Positions 8,328-17,445 of a DNA stretch of 64,000 nt are shown here, piece after piece (position 1 is the stretch's first letter; each line of letters opens with the position of its first letter). Origin of the DNA: Paraburkholderia acidipaludis NBRC 101816 (GTDB taxonomy: Bacteria > Pseudomonadota > Gammaproteobacteria > Burkholderiales > Burkholderiaceae); the NCBI RefSeq assembly GCF_000684975.1, contig NZ_BAXZ01000026.1:35091-99090 (forward strand), in the 5' to 3' direction. The notes under the pieces are model-generated. The model saw nothing but the letters and a program-made list of their open reading frames with translations. It was not told the DNA's origin and did not search any database. Made by a program: the position numbers and the translations under genes.

Positions 8328-9283
8328 TGACGGGAAGCGGATGAAGTGAGTTCGGCGAATGCGGCGGGGCTGACGACGGTTTGTACGCCGTCGCGCTCGC
8401 GGCGCAGTTCGTGGATCGCGATGGCGCGGCCATCGCCGCAGAGGGCGAAAAGCGCATTATCGCTTACGTGGATACCGGGGGGCAATCGGCCCGACAGCGC
8501 GCCCGAAAGCGCCGCCGGCATCGCGCCCGGTCGGGCAAGGCGCGCGCGGGCGATCACGAAGCGTTCGCCGCCGATATCCGTGAACGCGCCGGGATAGGGC
8601 GGCGCGACGGCGCGGATCAGGTTGTAGACCTGCTGGGCGCTCTGGCCGAAGTCGATGCGGCCGTCTTCCGGTTTGCGGCCGCCGAAATAGCTGCCCTGCG
8701 AGAGATCGTTGGGCAGGTGCGGCGCTTCGCCGGCGACGAGCGCCGGCAGCACGCGCCAGAGCGTCTGCTCGGCGGCCACCGTGACCTTGTCGAAGACCTG
8801 GGCAGCCGTATCGTCGGGCAGGATCGGCACCGGCGTTTGCGCCACGATCGCGCCCGCGTCGGGCTTCGCCGCCATTTCGTGCAGCGTCGCGCCGGTTTCC
8901 GTTTCGCCGTTGAGCACCGCCCAGTTGGTCGGCACGCGGCCGCGATATTTCGGCAGGAGCGAGCCGTGCATGTTGTACGCGCCGCGCGCGGCGAGCGCGA
9001 GCACGTCGGTCGGCAGCATGTGCCGGTAGTAGAACGAGAAAATGAAGTCCGGGCGCGCCGCGGAAACGGCCGAGCGCAACTCGGCGCCTTTCGGGTCGGC
9101 GGGCGTGACGACGTCGATGCCGTGCTCTTCGACCACCGATTTCACGCTGCCGAACCAGATGTTTTCGGTCGGGCTGTCTTCGTGGGTGACCACGAGCGCG
9201 ACGTCCACACCGCCCGCGAGCAGCACCTGCAGGCAGCGTACGCCGACGTTGTGATAGGCGAAAACGACGGCGCGCGGTTTCAT
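8324..9283 (-). CDS. arnA: ArnA formyltransferase half, UDP-4-amino-arabinose formyltransferase
   Basis: A 319-residue formyltransferase that formylates UDP-Ara4N with 10-formyl-tetrahydrofolate, matching the N-terminal domain of E. coli ArnA. The conserved HGSLLPKYRGR motif (catalytic Asn/His region) and NGETETGATLH and DAGAIVAQ segments are present. The start at 9283 (MKPRAVVFAYHNVG) overlaps the arnC stop by four bases; the longer open frame upstream is only arnC read in another frame. The C-terminus matches the usual formyltransferase C-domain. Separate formyltransferase and dehydrogenase genes replace the enterobacterial fusion. Confidence 0.94.
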   Translation of the reverse strand: MKPRAVVFAYHNVGVRCLQVLLAGGVDVALVVTHEDSPTENIWFGSVKSVVEEHGIDVVTPADPKGAELRSAVSAARPDFIFSFYYRHMLPTDVLALAARGAYNMHGSLLPKYRGRVPTNWAVLNGETETGATLHEMAAKPDAGAIVAQTPVPILPDDTAAQVFDKVTVAAEQTLWRVLPALVAGEAPHLPNDLSQGSYFGGRKPEDGRIDFGQSAQQVYNLIRAVAPPYPGAFTDIGGERFVIARARLARPGAMPAALSGALSGRLPPGIHVSDNALFALCGDGRAIAIHELRRERDGVQTVVSPAAFAELTSSASRQ

Positions 9284-10329
9284 TTCTGCATCCCCACGCC
9301 TTGCGCGGCTGGCTGCACGGGCTGGACCACGTCCTGACGCGGCGCAGCAGCGACGGCCTCGCCGTTGCGCTCTTCGAGGATGGTCTGCACGAGATAGCGC
9401 GGACGCGCCCGCACCTGCTGGTAGATGCGGCCGATGTACTCGCCGAGCAGGCCGAGCGCGAAGATGATCACGCCGAGCAGGAAGAACGTGATGGCGAACA
9501 GCGTGAACACGCCTTGCACTTCCGCGCCGATGATGAAGCGCCGGATCAGCAGGAGGACGAAGAGGCCGGCCGAGCCGAGCGAGAGGATCACGCCGATGAA
9601 CGACAGCCACTGCAGCGGCACGACCGAGAAGCCGGTGACGAGGTCGAAGTTCAGGCGGATGAGGCTGTAGAGCGAGTACTTCGATTCGCCCGCGAAGCGC
9701 TCTTCGTGCGCGACCTCGACCTCGACCGGGTTCTGCGCGAACGTGTAGGCAAGCGCCGGGATGAACGTATTGATCTCGCCGCAGCGGTTGATGGTGTCGA
9801 TGATGTGGCGGCTGTAGGCGCGCAGCATGCAGCCCTGGTCGGTCATCTTGATGCGCGTGATGCGCTCGCGCAGACGGTTCATCATCTGCGAAGCCTTGCG
9901 GCGCCACAGGCTGTCCTGGCGCTGCATGCGGATCGTGCCGACGTAGTCGTAGCCTTCACGCATCTTCTCGACGAGCTTGCCGATTTCTTCCGGCGGGTTC
10001 TGCAGGTCCGCATCGAGCGTGATGACGATCTCGCCGCGCGCCTGCTCGAAGCCGGCGAGGATCGCCATGTGCTGGCCGTAGTTGCCATTGAGCAGGATCA
10101 CGCGCGTAGTGTCGGGGCGCGCGCGGAACTGCTCCGCGAGCATCGCCGCCGAGCGGTCGCGGCTGCCGTCGTTGATGAAGATGATTTCATACGCCGCGCC
10201 GAGCTTGTCGAGCGCCGGATACAGGCGCGCGAACAGCGCCGCGAGCCCGGCTTCCTCGTTGTAGACCGGAATGATGACCGAGACTTCCGGCTCTAGCCTC
10301 GTCAAGGTGCGTTGTTCCGTTTGACTCAT
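9280..10329 (-). CDS. arnC: ArnC, undecaprenyl-phosphate 4-deoxy-4-formamido-L-arabinose transferase
   Basis: A 349-residue family 2 glycosyltransferase that moves the formylated Ara4N from UDP to undecaprenyl phosphate at the inner face of the membrane. The GT-A domain has VSVIIPVYNEE near the start and DADLQNPPEEI (DxD-like). Two membrane helices lie in the C-terminal third (around FSVVPLQWLSFIGVILSL and FTLFAITFFLLGVIIFAL). The start at 10329 (MSQTEQRTLTRLE) fits family length; an in-frame Met about 40 codons upstream gives an unlikely N-terminus. The stop overlaps the formyltransferase start. The gap of 129 bases to arnB is the largest inside the arnB-arnD part. Confidence 0.94.
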   Translation of the reverse strand: MSQTEQRTLTRLEPEVSVIIPVYNEEAGLAALFARLYPALDKLGAAYEIIFINDGSRDRSAAMLAEQFRARPDTTRVILLNGNYGQHMAILAGFEQARGEIVITLDADLQNPPEEIGKLVEKMREGYDYVGTIRMQRQDSLWRRKASQMMNRLRERITRIKMTDQGCMLRAYSRHIIDTINRCGEINTFIPALAYTFAQNPVEVEVAHEERFAGESKYSLYSLIRLNFDLVTGFSVVPLQWLSFIGVILSLGSAGLFVLLLIRRFIIGAEVQGVFTLFAITFFLLGVIIFALGLLGEYIGRIYQQVRARPRYLVQTILEERNGEAVAAAPRQDVVQPVQPAAQGVGMQK

Positions 10330-10458
10330 GAGTGCGTCTTTTCCGTATGTATTCGTAGCGCTTGCGCGTGGTGTTGCGGTCATGTGTACGGGCCTTTCCC
10401 TGTCAAGGCTTCGGCCTGCGCCGTACGCGCGTGCTGCCATGGCCGGCAAGTCGGGCTT

Positions 10459-11613
10459 TCAGCCCAGGCTGTACTGCTCGCAAATCTCGTTCACGGCGCG
10501 GCACACGCGCGCCACGTCGTCTTCCGTCATCTGCGTGAAGAGCGGCAGCGTGACCGTGGTCGCGCCGAACCGCTCCGCGTGCGGGAACATCCCTGCCTTG
10601 AAGCCCCGCTCGCGATAGAGCGTGAAGAGATGGATCGCCGGGTAGTGCACGCCCGAGCCGATGCCGCGTTCCTTCAACTGCTCCATGAATCCCGCGCGGC
10701 TCAAGGCGAGGCGCTCGAGCGGCAGCGTGATCTGGAACATGTGCCAGTTGCTGTTCGCGAAGTCCACAACCGGCAGGCCGACGCCGAGCTTTACCGCCGC
10801 GCCGCCCGCGAAGCCCGCGAAATAGGCCCGCGCAAGCTTGCGCCGCTGCTCGATGAAACGCTCGAGATGCCGGAGCTGGCCGAGGCCGACGCGGGCCGCG
10901 ACATCCGTGAGATTGTACTTGCCGCCGAGCACGTCGCAGTCCATGCCGTCGAAGCCGGTGCGCGTGACGCCCTGCAGGCGGTACTTCTGGGCGAGCACGG
11001 CCTCCGCTTCGTCATTGAGGACGAGCGCGCCGCCTTCGATCGACGTGAGGTTCTTGTTCGCGTGGAAGCTGAACGAGACGATGTCGCCGAGCGCGCCGAT
11101 GCGCTTGCCGTTCCACGTGGCGCCGAATGCCTGGGCGGCGTCCTCGACCACGCGCAGCTTGTGCTGGCGGGCGATGGCGTAGAGCCGGTCCATGTCGACG
11201 GGCAGGCCCGCGAGGAACACCGGGATGATGGCCTTGGTGCGCGGCGTGATGGCGGCCTCGAGCTTGTCGAGGTCGATGTTGCGCGTGACGGGGTCGATGT
11301 CGGCGAAGACGGGTGTGGCGCCCACCTCGTAGATCACGTTGCTCGTCGCGACCCACGAGGCCGGCGTGGTGATGACCTCGTCGCCGGCGCCCACGCCCGC
11401 GATGCGCAGGCCGATCTCGAGCGTGGCCGTGCCCGAATTGAAGGTGCGCACCGGCCGGCCGCCGCAGAATGCCGAGAGGGCGGCCTCGAACGCCTGGTTC
11501 TGCGGTCCGGTCGTGATCCAGCCGGAGCGCAGCACGTCGACGACGCCCTGAATGGTTTCTTCGTCGATCTCGGGCCTGACGAACGGCAGGAACGCAACGC
11601 TGGACTGGGTCAT
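10459..11613 (-). CDS. arnB: ArnB, UDP-4-amino-4-deoxy-L-arabinose aminotransferase
   Basis: A 384-residue PLP enzyme of the DegT/DnrJ/EryC1 family, almost the same length as E. coli ArnB. It transfers an amino group from glutamate to the UDP-4-keto-pentose. The PLP-binding lysine lies in SFHANKNLTSIEGG, and the VVEDAAQAFGATW segment is typical. The start at 11613 (MTQSSVAFLPFVRPEI) fits the family; the longer open frame upstream overlaps the flippase gene in another frame and is not used. It lies 116 bases downstream of the small flippase subunit gene. Confidence 0.95.
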   Translation of the reverse strand: MTQSSVAFLPFVRPEIDEETIQGVVDVLRSGWITTGPQNQAFEAALSAFCGGRPVRTFNSGTATLEIGLRIAGVGAGDEVITTPASWVATSNVIYEVGATPVFADIDPVTRNIDLDKLEAAITPRTKAIIPVFLAGLPVDMDRLYAIARQHKLRVVEDAAQAFGATWNGKRIGALGDIVSFSFHANKNLTSIEGGALVLNDEAEAVLAQKYRLQGVTRTGFDGMDCDVLGGKYNLTDVAARVGLGQLRHLERFIEQRRKLARAYFAGFAGGAAVKLGVGLPVVDFANSNWHMFQITLPLERLALSRAGFMEQLKERGIGSGVHYPAIHLFTLYRERGFKAGMFPHAERFGATTVTLPLFTQMTEDDVARVCRAVNEICEQYSLG

Positions 11614-11729
11614 GGGTGCAGGGCTCGTGAAAAATGGGGCGAAACGCAAGGCGGATGGCCTATCTTGCCGAATTGTAATGTTGGGGCGCAATGCGCCGGC
11701 TGCAAGCTCGTGGCGTGCGAGGGCACCCG

Positions 11730-12104
11730 TCAGCTGCGCGCGAGCACGACCACGCCAATCAGAATGATGCCGATGCCGATGAGCCGCTGGACGGTGAGCG
11801 GCTCGCCGAACAGGTACCACGCCGCGAATGCGTTGACCACGTAGCCGAGCGAGAGCATCGGATAGGCGATCGAGACGTCCACGCGCGACAGCCCGACGAT
11901 CCAGACGGCCACGCTCACCACGTAGCAGCCCAGCCCGCCGATGATCGGCAGCTGGGTGGCGAGCTTCAGGCCGATGGGCAGGATGTTCGCACGGCTGAAT
12001 TCGAAGTGTCCAACAGCATTGACACCGGCCTTGAGCAACAGTTGCGCGCACGCATTCAGGGCGACGCCGGCAAGGATGCAGAAGAGGGAAATCGGATTCA
12101 TCAT
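11730..12104 (-). CDS. Small EamA/SMR-like membrane protein, ArnE/ArnF-type flippase subunit
   Basis: A 124-residue protein with four predicted membrane helices (from SLFCILAGVALNACAQLLL to LIGIGIILIGVVVLA). It resembles ArnE/ArnF, the pair that flips Ara4N-phosphoundecaprenol across the inner membrane, and sits between arnT and arnB. Only one such gene is seen here, whereas enterobacteria encode two. It may act as a homodimer, or a partner may lie elsewhere. The start could be the first or second of two adjacent Met codons (12104 or 12101). Function is inferred from size, topology and neighbours. Confidence 0.82.
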   Translation of the reverse strand: MMNPISLFCILAGVALNACAQLLLKAGVNAVGHFEFSRANILPIGLKLATQLPIIGGLGCYVVSVAVWIVGLSRVDVSIAYPMLSLGYVVNAFAAWYLFGEPLTVQRLIGIGIILIGVVVLARS

Positions 12105-12216
12105 CGGGCGGGTTCGGCTATATATGGGGTCGAATGCGGGTGTCTGCGCGGCGTCGGTTTCCTGGTCGCGCCCGGGCGCGATTATCGCTCAAGCGCGGCG
12201 CTCGTCCGCCGCGGTG

Positions 12217-13911
12217 TCAGGGTGAGTCAGGCTTTTCGACGACGACGCGGCGCGTATCACGTGCGATCACTTCCATCGGCAGCCCTTGCGCGGCCAGTTC
12301 GCTGTAGCGCTGCGCCGGGATCAGTGCCAGCGCGTAGCGGTCCGCCTTCCAGCGGTGTTCCCAGTCGGCGATGGTCGGAATCCATTTGTTGGGCTCCTCG
12401 GAGATGCCGAACGCGAGTTCGTCGGTGACTTCGACCATCGTCATGGTGTGGCGCACGTAGAACGGCAGCGTGTGGTCGAGCACGCCCACCGAGTAGAACG
12501 GCGTATCGGGCGGCAGTTTCGCGATGGCGGCGCGCACGGCGGGCGCGAGCGGCGCGCCCGAACTGAGCGTGCCGAAGACATCGTGGCCCGTGCCCGCAAT
12601 CGTGGCGAGCAGGAGCCAGGCGGCGCCCTGGGCAATGGCCGGCGCGGCGGCGCCGGTGCCCGGCGTGCGCTTCGCACGGTTCAGCCACAAGCCGACGGCC
12701 GTCGCCACGAAGGCGACCGCGGCCGCCGCGAACACCCAGACCTGGAACTCGCGGTAGAGCGTATTCGGGTTGCGCGCGTCGCCAAGGCGCGTCAGGTAGA
12801 ACGAGCCGAAGGCGAGCGCGAGGCACAGGAACAGGTAGCCGGCCAGGTGGCGGCGCCACTGTTCACGCTTCATCAGCGGCAGGTAGAGGCCGATCACGAG
12901 CGCGAGCGGCGGGGCGATCGGCAGCGTGTACGAGATCAGCTTCGAGTGCGAGGCGCTGAAGAAGAGGAAGATGAAGGCGCTCCAGATCAGCATCAGCGTG
13001 ACGGGGGCGAAGCCGTTGGGCTGGCGCGGCGTGGCGAGCGCGTGGCGCAGGCTCTGCACGCTCACGGAAAGCCACGGCAGAAAACCCACCAACAGCACCG
13101 GCACGAAGTACCAGAATGCGCCGGGGCGGTTCTGCTCGGGCGTCAGGTAGCGGCGGAACTGCTGGACGATGAAGAAGAAGTTGAAGAATTCGGGGTTGCG
13201 CTGCTGCACGAGGACGAACCAAGGCGAGGCGACCGCAAAGAACACGATCAGCCCGCTTACGAGGTAGAGCCGCTTCCAGAGCGCCCAGTCGCGCGTGGCC
13301 AGGGTGTAGAGCACCAGCACCGCGCCGGGCAGGATCAGGCCGATCAGGCCTTTCGAGAGCACGGCGAGGGCCATTGCGGCCCAGCACACCCACATCCACA
13401 GCCGCACCTGGCCCTTTGGCAGGCCGGGGCGCTGGGCGAGCAGCAGGGCGCAGAGCGTGAGCTCCATCCAGAACGACAGGCCCATGTCGAGCGTGTTGAA
13501 GTGGCCCATCAGGTTCCAGTACGGTCCCGTGGCCAGCACGAGCGCCGCGAAGAAGCCCGTCGCCGCGTTGAACACGCGCGCCCCGGTGAAGCCGATCAGC
13601 AGGACGCCCGCGAAGCCCGCGAGCGCCGTGTAGAGGCGCGCCTGCCATTCGCCGAGGCCGAACCACGCGAACGTGAGCGCGTTCGCCCAGGTCTGCAGCG
13701 GCGGCTTCTCGAAGTACTTGTAGCCGTTGTAGCGCGGCGTGATCCAGTCGCCGGTGGCGAGCATTTCGCGGGCCATTTCGGCGTAGCGGCCTTCGTCGCT
13801 GGGCAGCAGGTGTCGCCAGCCGAGTGGCACGAACCAGATCACGGCGAGCGCCACGATGAGGAGCAGGATCGCGGCGCGGTTGAGCGGGGGCCTCGAAAGC
13901 GTTTCGTTCAT
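12217..13911 (-). CDS. arnT: ArnT, 4-amino-4-deoxy-L-arabinose lipid A transferase
   Basis: A 564-residue, multi-pass inner membrane glycosyltransferase (GT83, ArnT/PMT superfamily). It moves Ara4N from undecaprenyl phosphate to lipid A phosphates in the periplasm, lowering the negative charge and giving polymyxin resistance. The first periplasmic loop has LPSDEGRYAEMAREML, with the acidic catalytic and substrate-binding residues, followed by GDWITPRYNGYKYFEKPPL. About 12 membrane helices are followed by a soluble C-terminal part. It is the first gene of the arn cluster, 112 bases before the flippase gene. In Burkholderia, Ara4N modification is known to be unusually important, even essential in B. 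cenocepacia. Confidence 0.93.
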   Translation of the reverse strand: MNETLSRPPLNRAAILLLIVALAVIWFVPLGWRHLLPSDEGRYAEMAREMLATGDWITPRYNGYKYFEKPPLQTWANALTFAWFGLGEWQARLYTALAGFAGVLLIGFTGARVFNAATGFFAALVLATGPYWNLMGHFNTLDMGLSFWMELTLCALLLAQRPGLPKGQVRLWMWVCWAAMALAVLSKGLIGLILPGAVLVLYTLATRDWALWKRLYLVSGLIVFFAVASPWFVLVQQRNPEFFNFFFIVQQFRRYLTPEQNRPGAFWYFVPVLLVGFLPWLSVSVQSLRHALATPRQPNGFAPVTLMLIWSAFIFLFFSASHSKLISYTLPIAPPLALVIGLYLPLMKREQWRRHLAGYLFLCLALAFGSFYLTRLGDARNPNTLYREFQVWVFAAAAVAFVATAVGLWLNRAKRTPGTGAAAPAIAQGAAWLLLATIAGTGHDVFGTLSSGAPLAPAVRAAIAKLPPDTPFYSVGVLDHTLPFYVRHTMTMVEVTDELAFGISEEPNKWIPTIADWEHRWKADRYALALIPAQRYSELAAQGLPMEVIARDTRRVVVEKPDSP

Positions 13912-14068
13912 GGTTCCAGACTGTTATGGCGTTCGGGGTTCGTGAGGCACGGCGGCGCGCTGTCGACTCGCGGCGCCGGCCGCGTGCAGGCGCGGCGCGC
14001 AAGTGTACGTCATCGCGCGGCCCGCGGGCTTAATGCGGGCTTAAGGCGCGATCCAGGCTCGAACGGGA

Positions 14069-14443
14069 TCAGCGTTCGATCAAGAGCGCGGCGGCGACCC
14101 GGCGGCCCTCGGCCATCAGGATGTTGTAGGTGCGGCAGGCCGCCTGGATGTCCATCGCCTCCACGCCAATCCGCTTCGCCGCGAGCGCGGCCGTGAGGCG
14201 CGGATGCGGGAAGCGCAGGCGGGAGCCGCTGCCGAACAGCACGACTTCGGGCGCGTTCGCCAGCAGCATTTCAAAGAGTTCGGGAGTCAAGGCATCGAAC
14301 GCGTTCACTGGCCAGGGGACGACCGGCACGTCGGGCAGCACGATGATGCTGCTTTCGTGGCGTTCGAGATTGATTTCGACGTAGTCGGTGCCGTAGCCGG
14401 TGACGGTGTTGAGGGCGCCGCTCGAGTCCTGGTGTAGTTTCAA
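14069..14443 (-). CDS. Mth938 / DUF498 domain protein
   Basis: A 124-residue protein of the Mth938-like (Xcc1710, DUF498/DUF598) family, which includes the mitochondrial complex I assembly factor NDUFAF3. The family core is visible as VLFGSGSRLRFPHPRL and GVEAMDIQAACRTYNIL, with no membrane segment. Its bacterial role is not established. It lies upstream of arnT on the same strand, 157 bases away, so it may share a transcript with the arn genes but has no known part in that pathway. Confidence 0.85.
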   Translation of the reverse strand: MKLHQDSSGALNTVTGYGTDYVEINLERHESSIIVLPDVPVVPWPVNAFDALTPELFEMLLANAPEVVLFGSGSRLRFPHPRLTAALAAKRIGVEAMDIQAACRTYNILMAEGRRVAAALLIER

Positions 14444-14814
14444 AACGGGTTTCCGGATTGTCGCGGTTCGGGTGACGCCGTGGCGTCTTGCGCATTGCGG
14501 AAGTTGACCAATATCCGCTAAATTATAACTTTTTAGCCGCTGCTGCGGCGTTCCACGCTTCGCGCGCCGTCGCCACGAGCTGTTCGGCCGCTGTTCGGCC
14601 TGCCGTCAACAAGAGGCAATACACCACGAGGCAACCCCGGGGACACCACCCAGGACGGGACAAGACGTGCGCCCGGCGTCAGCCGTGGCCACCGTCCTTC
14701 GCTGCGGCCCGCGTTTTGACCCCATCGATCAACCCTGTCGATGTCCCGGCCTGGCCGGTGGCGCGCGGGTGCCCACGGGTGTCTGGCCCGATCTAGCCCA
14801 CTTTATTAACCGGA
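14444..14814. other. Divergent intergenic region upstream of the aminotransferase gene
   Basis: About 370 bases between the Mth938-like gene (minus) and the aminotransferase-hom-thrC genes (plus), so promoters for both are expected. An AT-rich patch at about 14518-14535 carries a perfect TATAAT on the minus strand (14527-14522), a candidate -10 for the Mth938-like gene, but without a convincing -35. No open frame with recognisable features is present. Confidence 0.5.
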
Positions 14815-16062
14815 TTGCCCGCTTTGAAACCGATCCTGAAATCCAACAAACTCCAGAATGTCTGCTACGACATTCGCGGACCGGTGCTCGAACATGCGAA
14901 GCGCCTCGAAGAAGAAGGCCACCGCATCATCAAGCTGAATATCGGTAATCTCGCCCCGTTCGGCTTCGACGCGCCGGACGAGGTCATTCAGGACATGATC
15001 CTGAACCTGCCGGGCTCGTCGGGTTATTCGGATTCGAAGGGGGTGTTCGCCGCGCGCAAGGCAATCATGCATTACGCGCAGCAGAAGGGCATCAAGGGTG
15101 TCGAGCTCGACGATATCTACATCGGCAACGGCGCTTCCGAGTTGATCGTGATGGCCATGCAGGCGCTCCTGAACGACGGCGACGAAGTGCTGCTGCCGGC
15201 GCCCGACTATCCGCTGTGGACGGCCGCCGTGAGCCTCTCGGGCGGCACGCCGGTTCATTACATCTGCGACGAATCGAACGCGTGGATGCCCGACCTGGAC
15301 GACATTCGCGCGAAGATCACGCCGAACACGCGAGCGCTCGTCGTCATCAACCCGAACAACCCGACCGGCGCGCTCTATTCGGACGACCTGTTGCGCGGCC
15401 TCGTCGCCATCGCACGCGAGCACGGCCTGATCCTGTTCGCCGACGAGGTCTACGACAAGATCGTCTACGACGGCAAGACGCATACGGCGCTCGGCTCGCT
15501 TTCCGAAGACGTGATCACGGTCACGTTCAACAGCTTGTCAAAAAGCTATCGCGCGTGCGGCTACCGCGCGGGCTGGATGTTCCTTTCCGGCATGACGGGC
15601 GAGAACCGCCGCCACGCGAAGGACTACACGGAAGGCCTCGGCATTCTGGCGTCGATGCGCCTGTGCGCGAACGTGCCGGGCCAGTACGCGATCCAGACGG
15701 CGCTCGGCGGCTACCAGAGCATCAACGAACTGATCCAGCCCGGCGGGCGCCTCTATCGCCAGCGCGAGCTCGCCTATGAGATGCTCACGGCGATTCCCGG
15801 CGTGAGCTGCGTGAAGCCCGAGGCGGCGCTTTACATGTTCCCGCGCCTCGACCCGAAGCTTTATCCGATCCAGAACGACCAGCAGTTCATTCTCGACCTG
15901 CTGCTGCAGGAGCGCGTGTTGCTCGTGCAGGGCACGGGTTTCAACTGGAAGCAGCCGGACCACTTCCGGGTGGTGTTCCTGCCGAACGTGGACGACCTGA
16001 CCGATTCGATCAACCGCATCGCGCGCTTCCTTGACGGCTATCGCAAGCAGCACGGCAACTGA
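14815..16062 (+). CDS. Class I/II PLP aminotransferase, AlaA-like
   Basis: A 415-residue fold-type I aminotransferase. The PLP lysine is in NSLSKSYRACGYRAGW, with the conserved NPNNPTGALYS and FADEVYDKIVYD segments. It is closest by eye to the AlaA/AlaC group (pyruvate or branched amino-acid transamination, glutamate donor). The start appears to be TTG at 14815; a second in-frame TTG at 14824 is possible and no ATG exists before the conserved region. It is followed after 41 bases by hom and then thrC, so it may supply amino groups in the aspartate family or simply share a promoter. Confidence 0.88.
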   Translation: MPALKPILKSNKLQNVCYDIRGPVLEHAKRLEEEGHRIIKLNIGNLAPFGFDAPDEVIQDMILNLPGSSGYSDSKGVFAARKAIMHYAQQKGIKGVELDDIYIGNGASELIVMAMQALLNDGDEVLLPAPDYPLWTAAVSLSGGTPVHYICDESNAWMPDLDDIRAKITPNTRALVVINPNNPTGALYSDDLLRGLVAIAREHGLILFADEVYDKIVYDGKTHTALGSLSEDVITVTFNSLSKSYRACGYRAGWMFLSGMTGENRRHAKDYTEGLGILASMRLCANVPGQYAIQTALGGYQSINELIQPGGRLYRQRELAYEMLTAIPGVSCVKPEAALYMFPRLDPKLYPIQNDQQFILDLLLQERVLLVQGTGFNWKQPDHFRVVFLPNVDDLTDSINRIARFLDGYRKQHGN

Positions 16063-16103
16063 ATCCCGATTCCCTTTCAAACTCTTAGACGAACACACGC
16101 TGC

Positions 16104-17435
16104 ATGGAACCGATCAAAGTAGGTCTCTTGGGCTTCGGCACGGTGGGCAGCGGCACCTTCACGGTACTGCGCCGCAACCAGGAAGAAATCAAACGCCGCG
16201 CGGGCCGCGGCATCGAGATCGCGCGCATTGCCGTGCGCAATCCGGCCAAGGCGACGGCGGCGCTCGGCAGCGAGGCCGGCACGGTCGAATTGACGACCGA
16301 CTTCAACGCGGTGGCCGACGATCCGTCGATTGCGATCGTCGCCGAAATGATCGGCGGCACGACGCTCGCGAAGGACCTCGTGCTGCGCGCCATCGCGAAC
16401 GGCAAGCACGTCGTCACCGCGAACAAGGCGCTGCTGGCGGTCCATGGCACCGAGATTTTCCAGGCGGCGCGCGCGAAGGGCGTGATGGTGGCGTTCGAAG
16501 CGGCGGTGGCGGGCGGCATTCCCATCATCAAGGCGCTGCGCGAAGGCCTCACGGCGAACCGTATCCAGTACATCGCCGGCATCATCAACGGCACGACGAA
16601 CTACATCCTCTCCGAGATGCGCGAGCGCGGTCTCGACTTCGCGACCGCCCTGAAGGCCGCGCAGGAGCTGGGCTACGCCGAGGCGGATCCGACCTTCGAC
16701 ATCGAAGGCGTGGATGCGGCGCACAAGGCCACGATCATGAGCGCGATCGCGTTCGGCGTGCCGGTGCAGTTCGACCGTGCCTACGTGGAAGGCATCAGCA
16801 AGCTCGACGCCATCGACATCAAGTACGCCGAGGAACTGGGCTATCGCATCAAGCTGCTCGGCATCGCGCGCCGTACCGATCACGGTATCGAACTGCGCAC
16901 GCACCCCACGCTGATTCCCGCCAAACGGCTGCTCGCGAACGTGGAAGGGGCGATGAACGCGGTGGTCGTGCACGGCGACGCCGTGGGCACGACGCTCTAC
17001 TACGGCAAGGGCGCGGGCGCGGAGCCGACGGCCTCGGCCGTGGTCGCCGATCTCGTGGACGTCACGCGCCTGCACACGGCCGACCCCGAACACCGCGTAC
17101 CGCATCTCGCGTTCCAGCCGGACAGCCTCTCGAACACGCCGATCCTGCCGATCGAGGAAGTGACGAGCGGTTACTACCTGCGCCTGCGCGTGGCCGACCA
17201 GACGGGCGTGATGGCCGACATCACGCGCATCCTGGCCGACAGCGGCATCTCGATCGACGCGCTGCTGCAGAAGGAATCGGAGCAGGTCGACGCGCAGGGC
17301 AAGTCGGAAACCGACATCATTCTGATCACGCACGTCACGCTCGAAAAGAACGTGAACGCGGCGATCGCGCAGATCGAGAAGCTGGCGACGGTGAAGTCGT
17401 CGGTGACGAAGCTGCGCATGGAAGGACTGAATTAA
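16104..17435 (+). CDS. hom: Homoserine dehydrogenase
   Basis: A 443-residue enzyme reducing aspartate semialdehyde to homoserine with NAD(P)H, the branch point toward threonine and methionine. It has the nucleotide-binding motif GLLGFGTVGSGTF at the N-terminus, the catalytic domain with GIINGTTNYIL and GYAEADPTFDIEGVDAAHK, and a C-terminal ACT domain (YYLRLRVADQTGVMADI) that probably gives feedback inhibition by threonine. It is monofunctional, with no aspartokinase domain. thrC follows after 10 bases. Confidence 0.97.
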   Translation: MEPIKVGLLGFGTVGSGTFTVLRRNQEEIKRRAGRGIEIARIAVRNPAKATAALGSEAGTVELTTDFNAVADDPSIAIVAEMIGGTTLAKDLVLRAIANGKHVVTANKALLAVHGTEIFQAARAKGVMVAFEAAVAGGIPIIKALREGLTANRIQYIAGIINGTTNYILSEMRERGLDFATALKAAQELGYAEADPTFDIEGVDAAHKATIMSAIAFGVPVQFDRAYVEGISKLDAIDIKYAEELGYRIKLLGIARRTDHGIELRTHPTLIPAKRLLANVEGAMNAVVVHGDAVGTTLYYGKGAGAEPTASAVVADLVDVTRLHTADPEHRVPHLAFQPDSLSNTPILPIEEVTSGYYLRLRVADQTGVMADITRILADSGISIDALLQKESEQVDAQGKSETDIILITHVTLEKNVNAAIAQIEKLATVKSSVTKLRMEGLN

Positions 17436-17445
17436 GGGCAAGACG

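Noticed and set aside
6359..13911. Possibility that the arn cluster is a horizontally acquired island
   Set aside because: Base composition and codon use look like the neighbours, no mobile elements flank it, and arn genes are core in Burkholderia.
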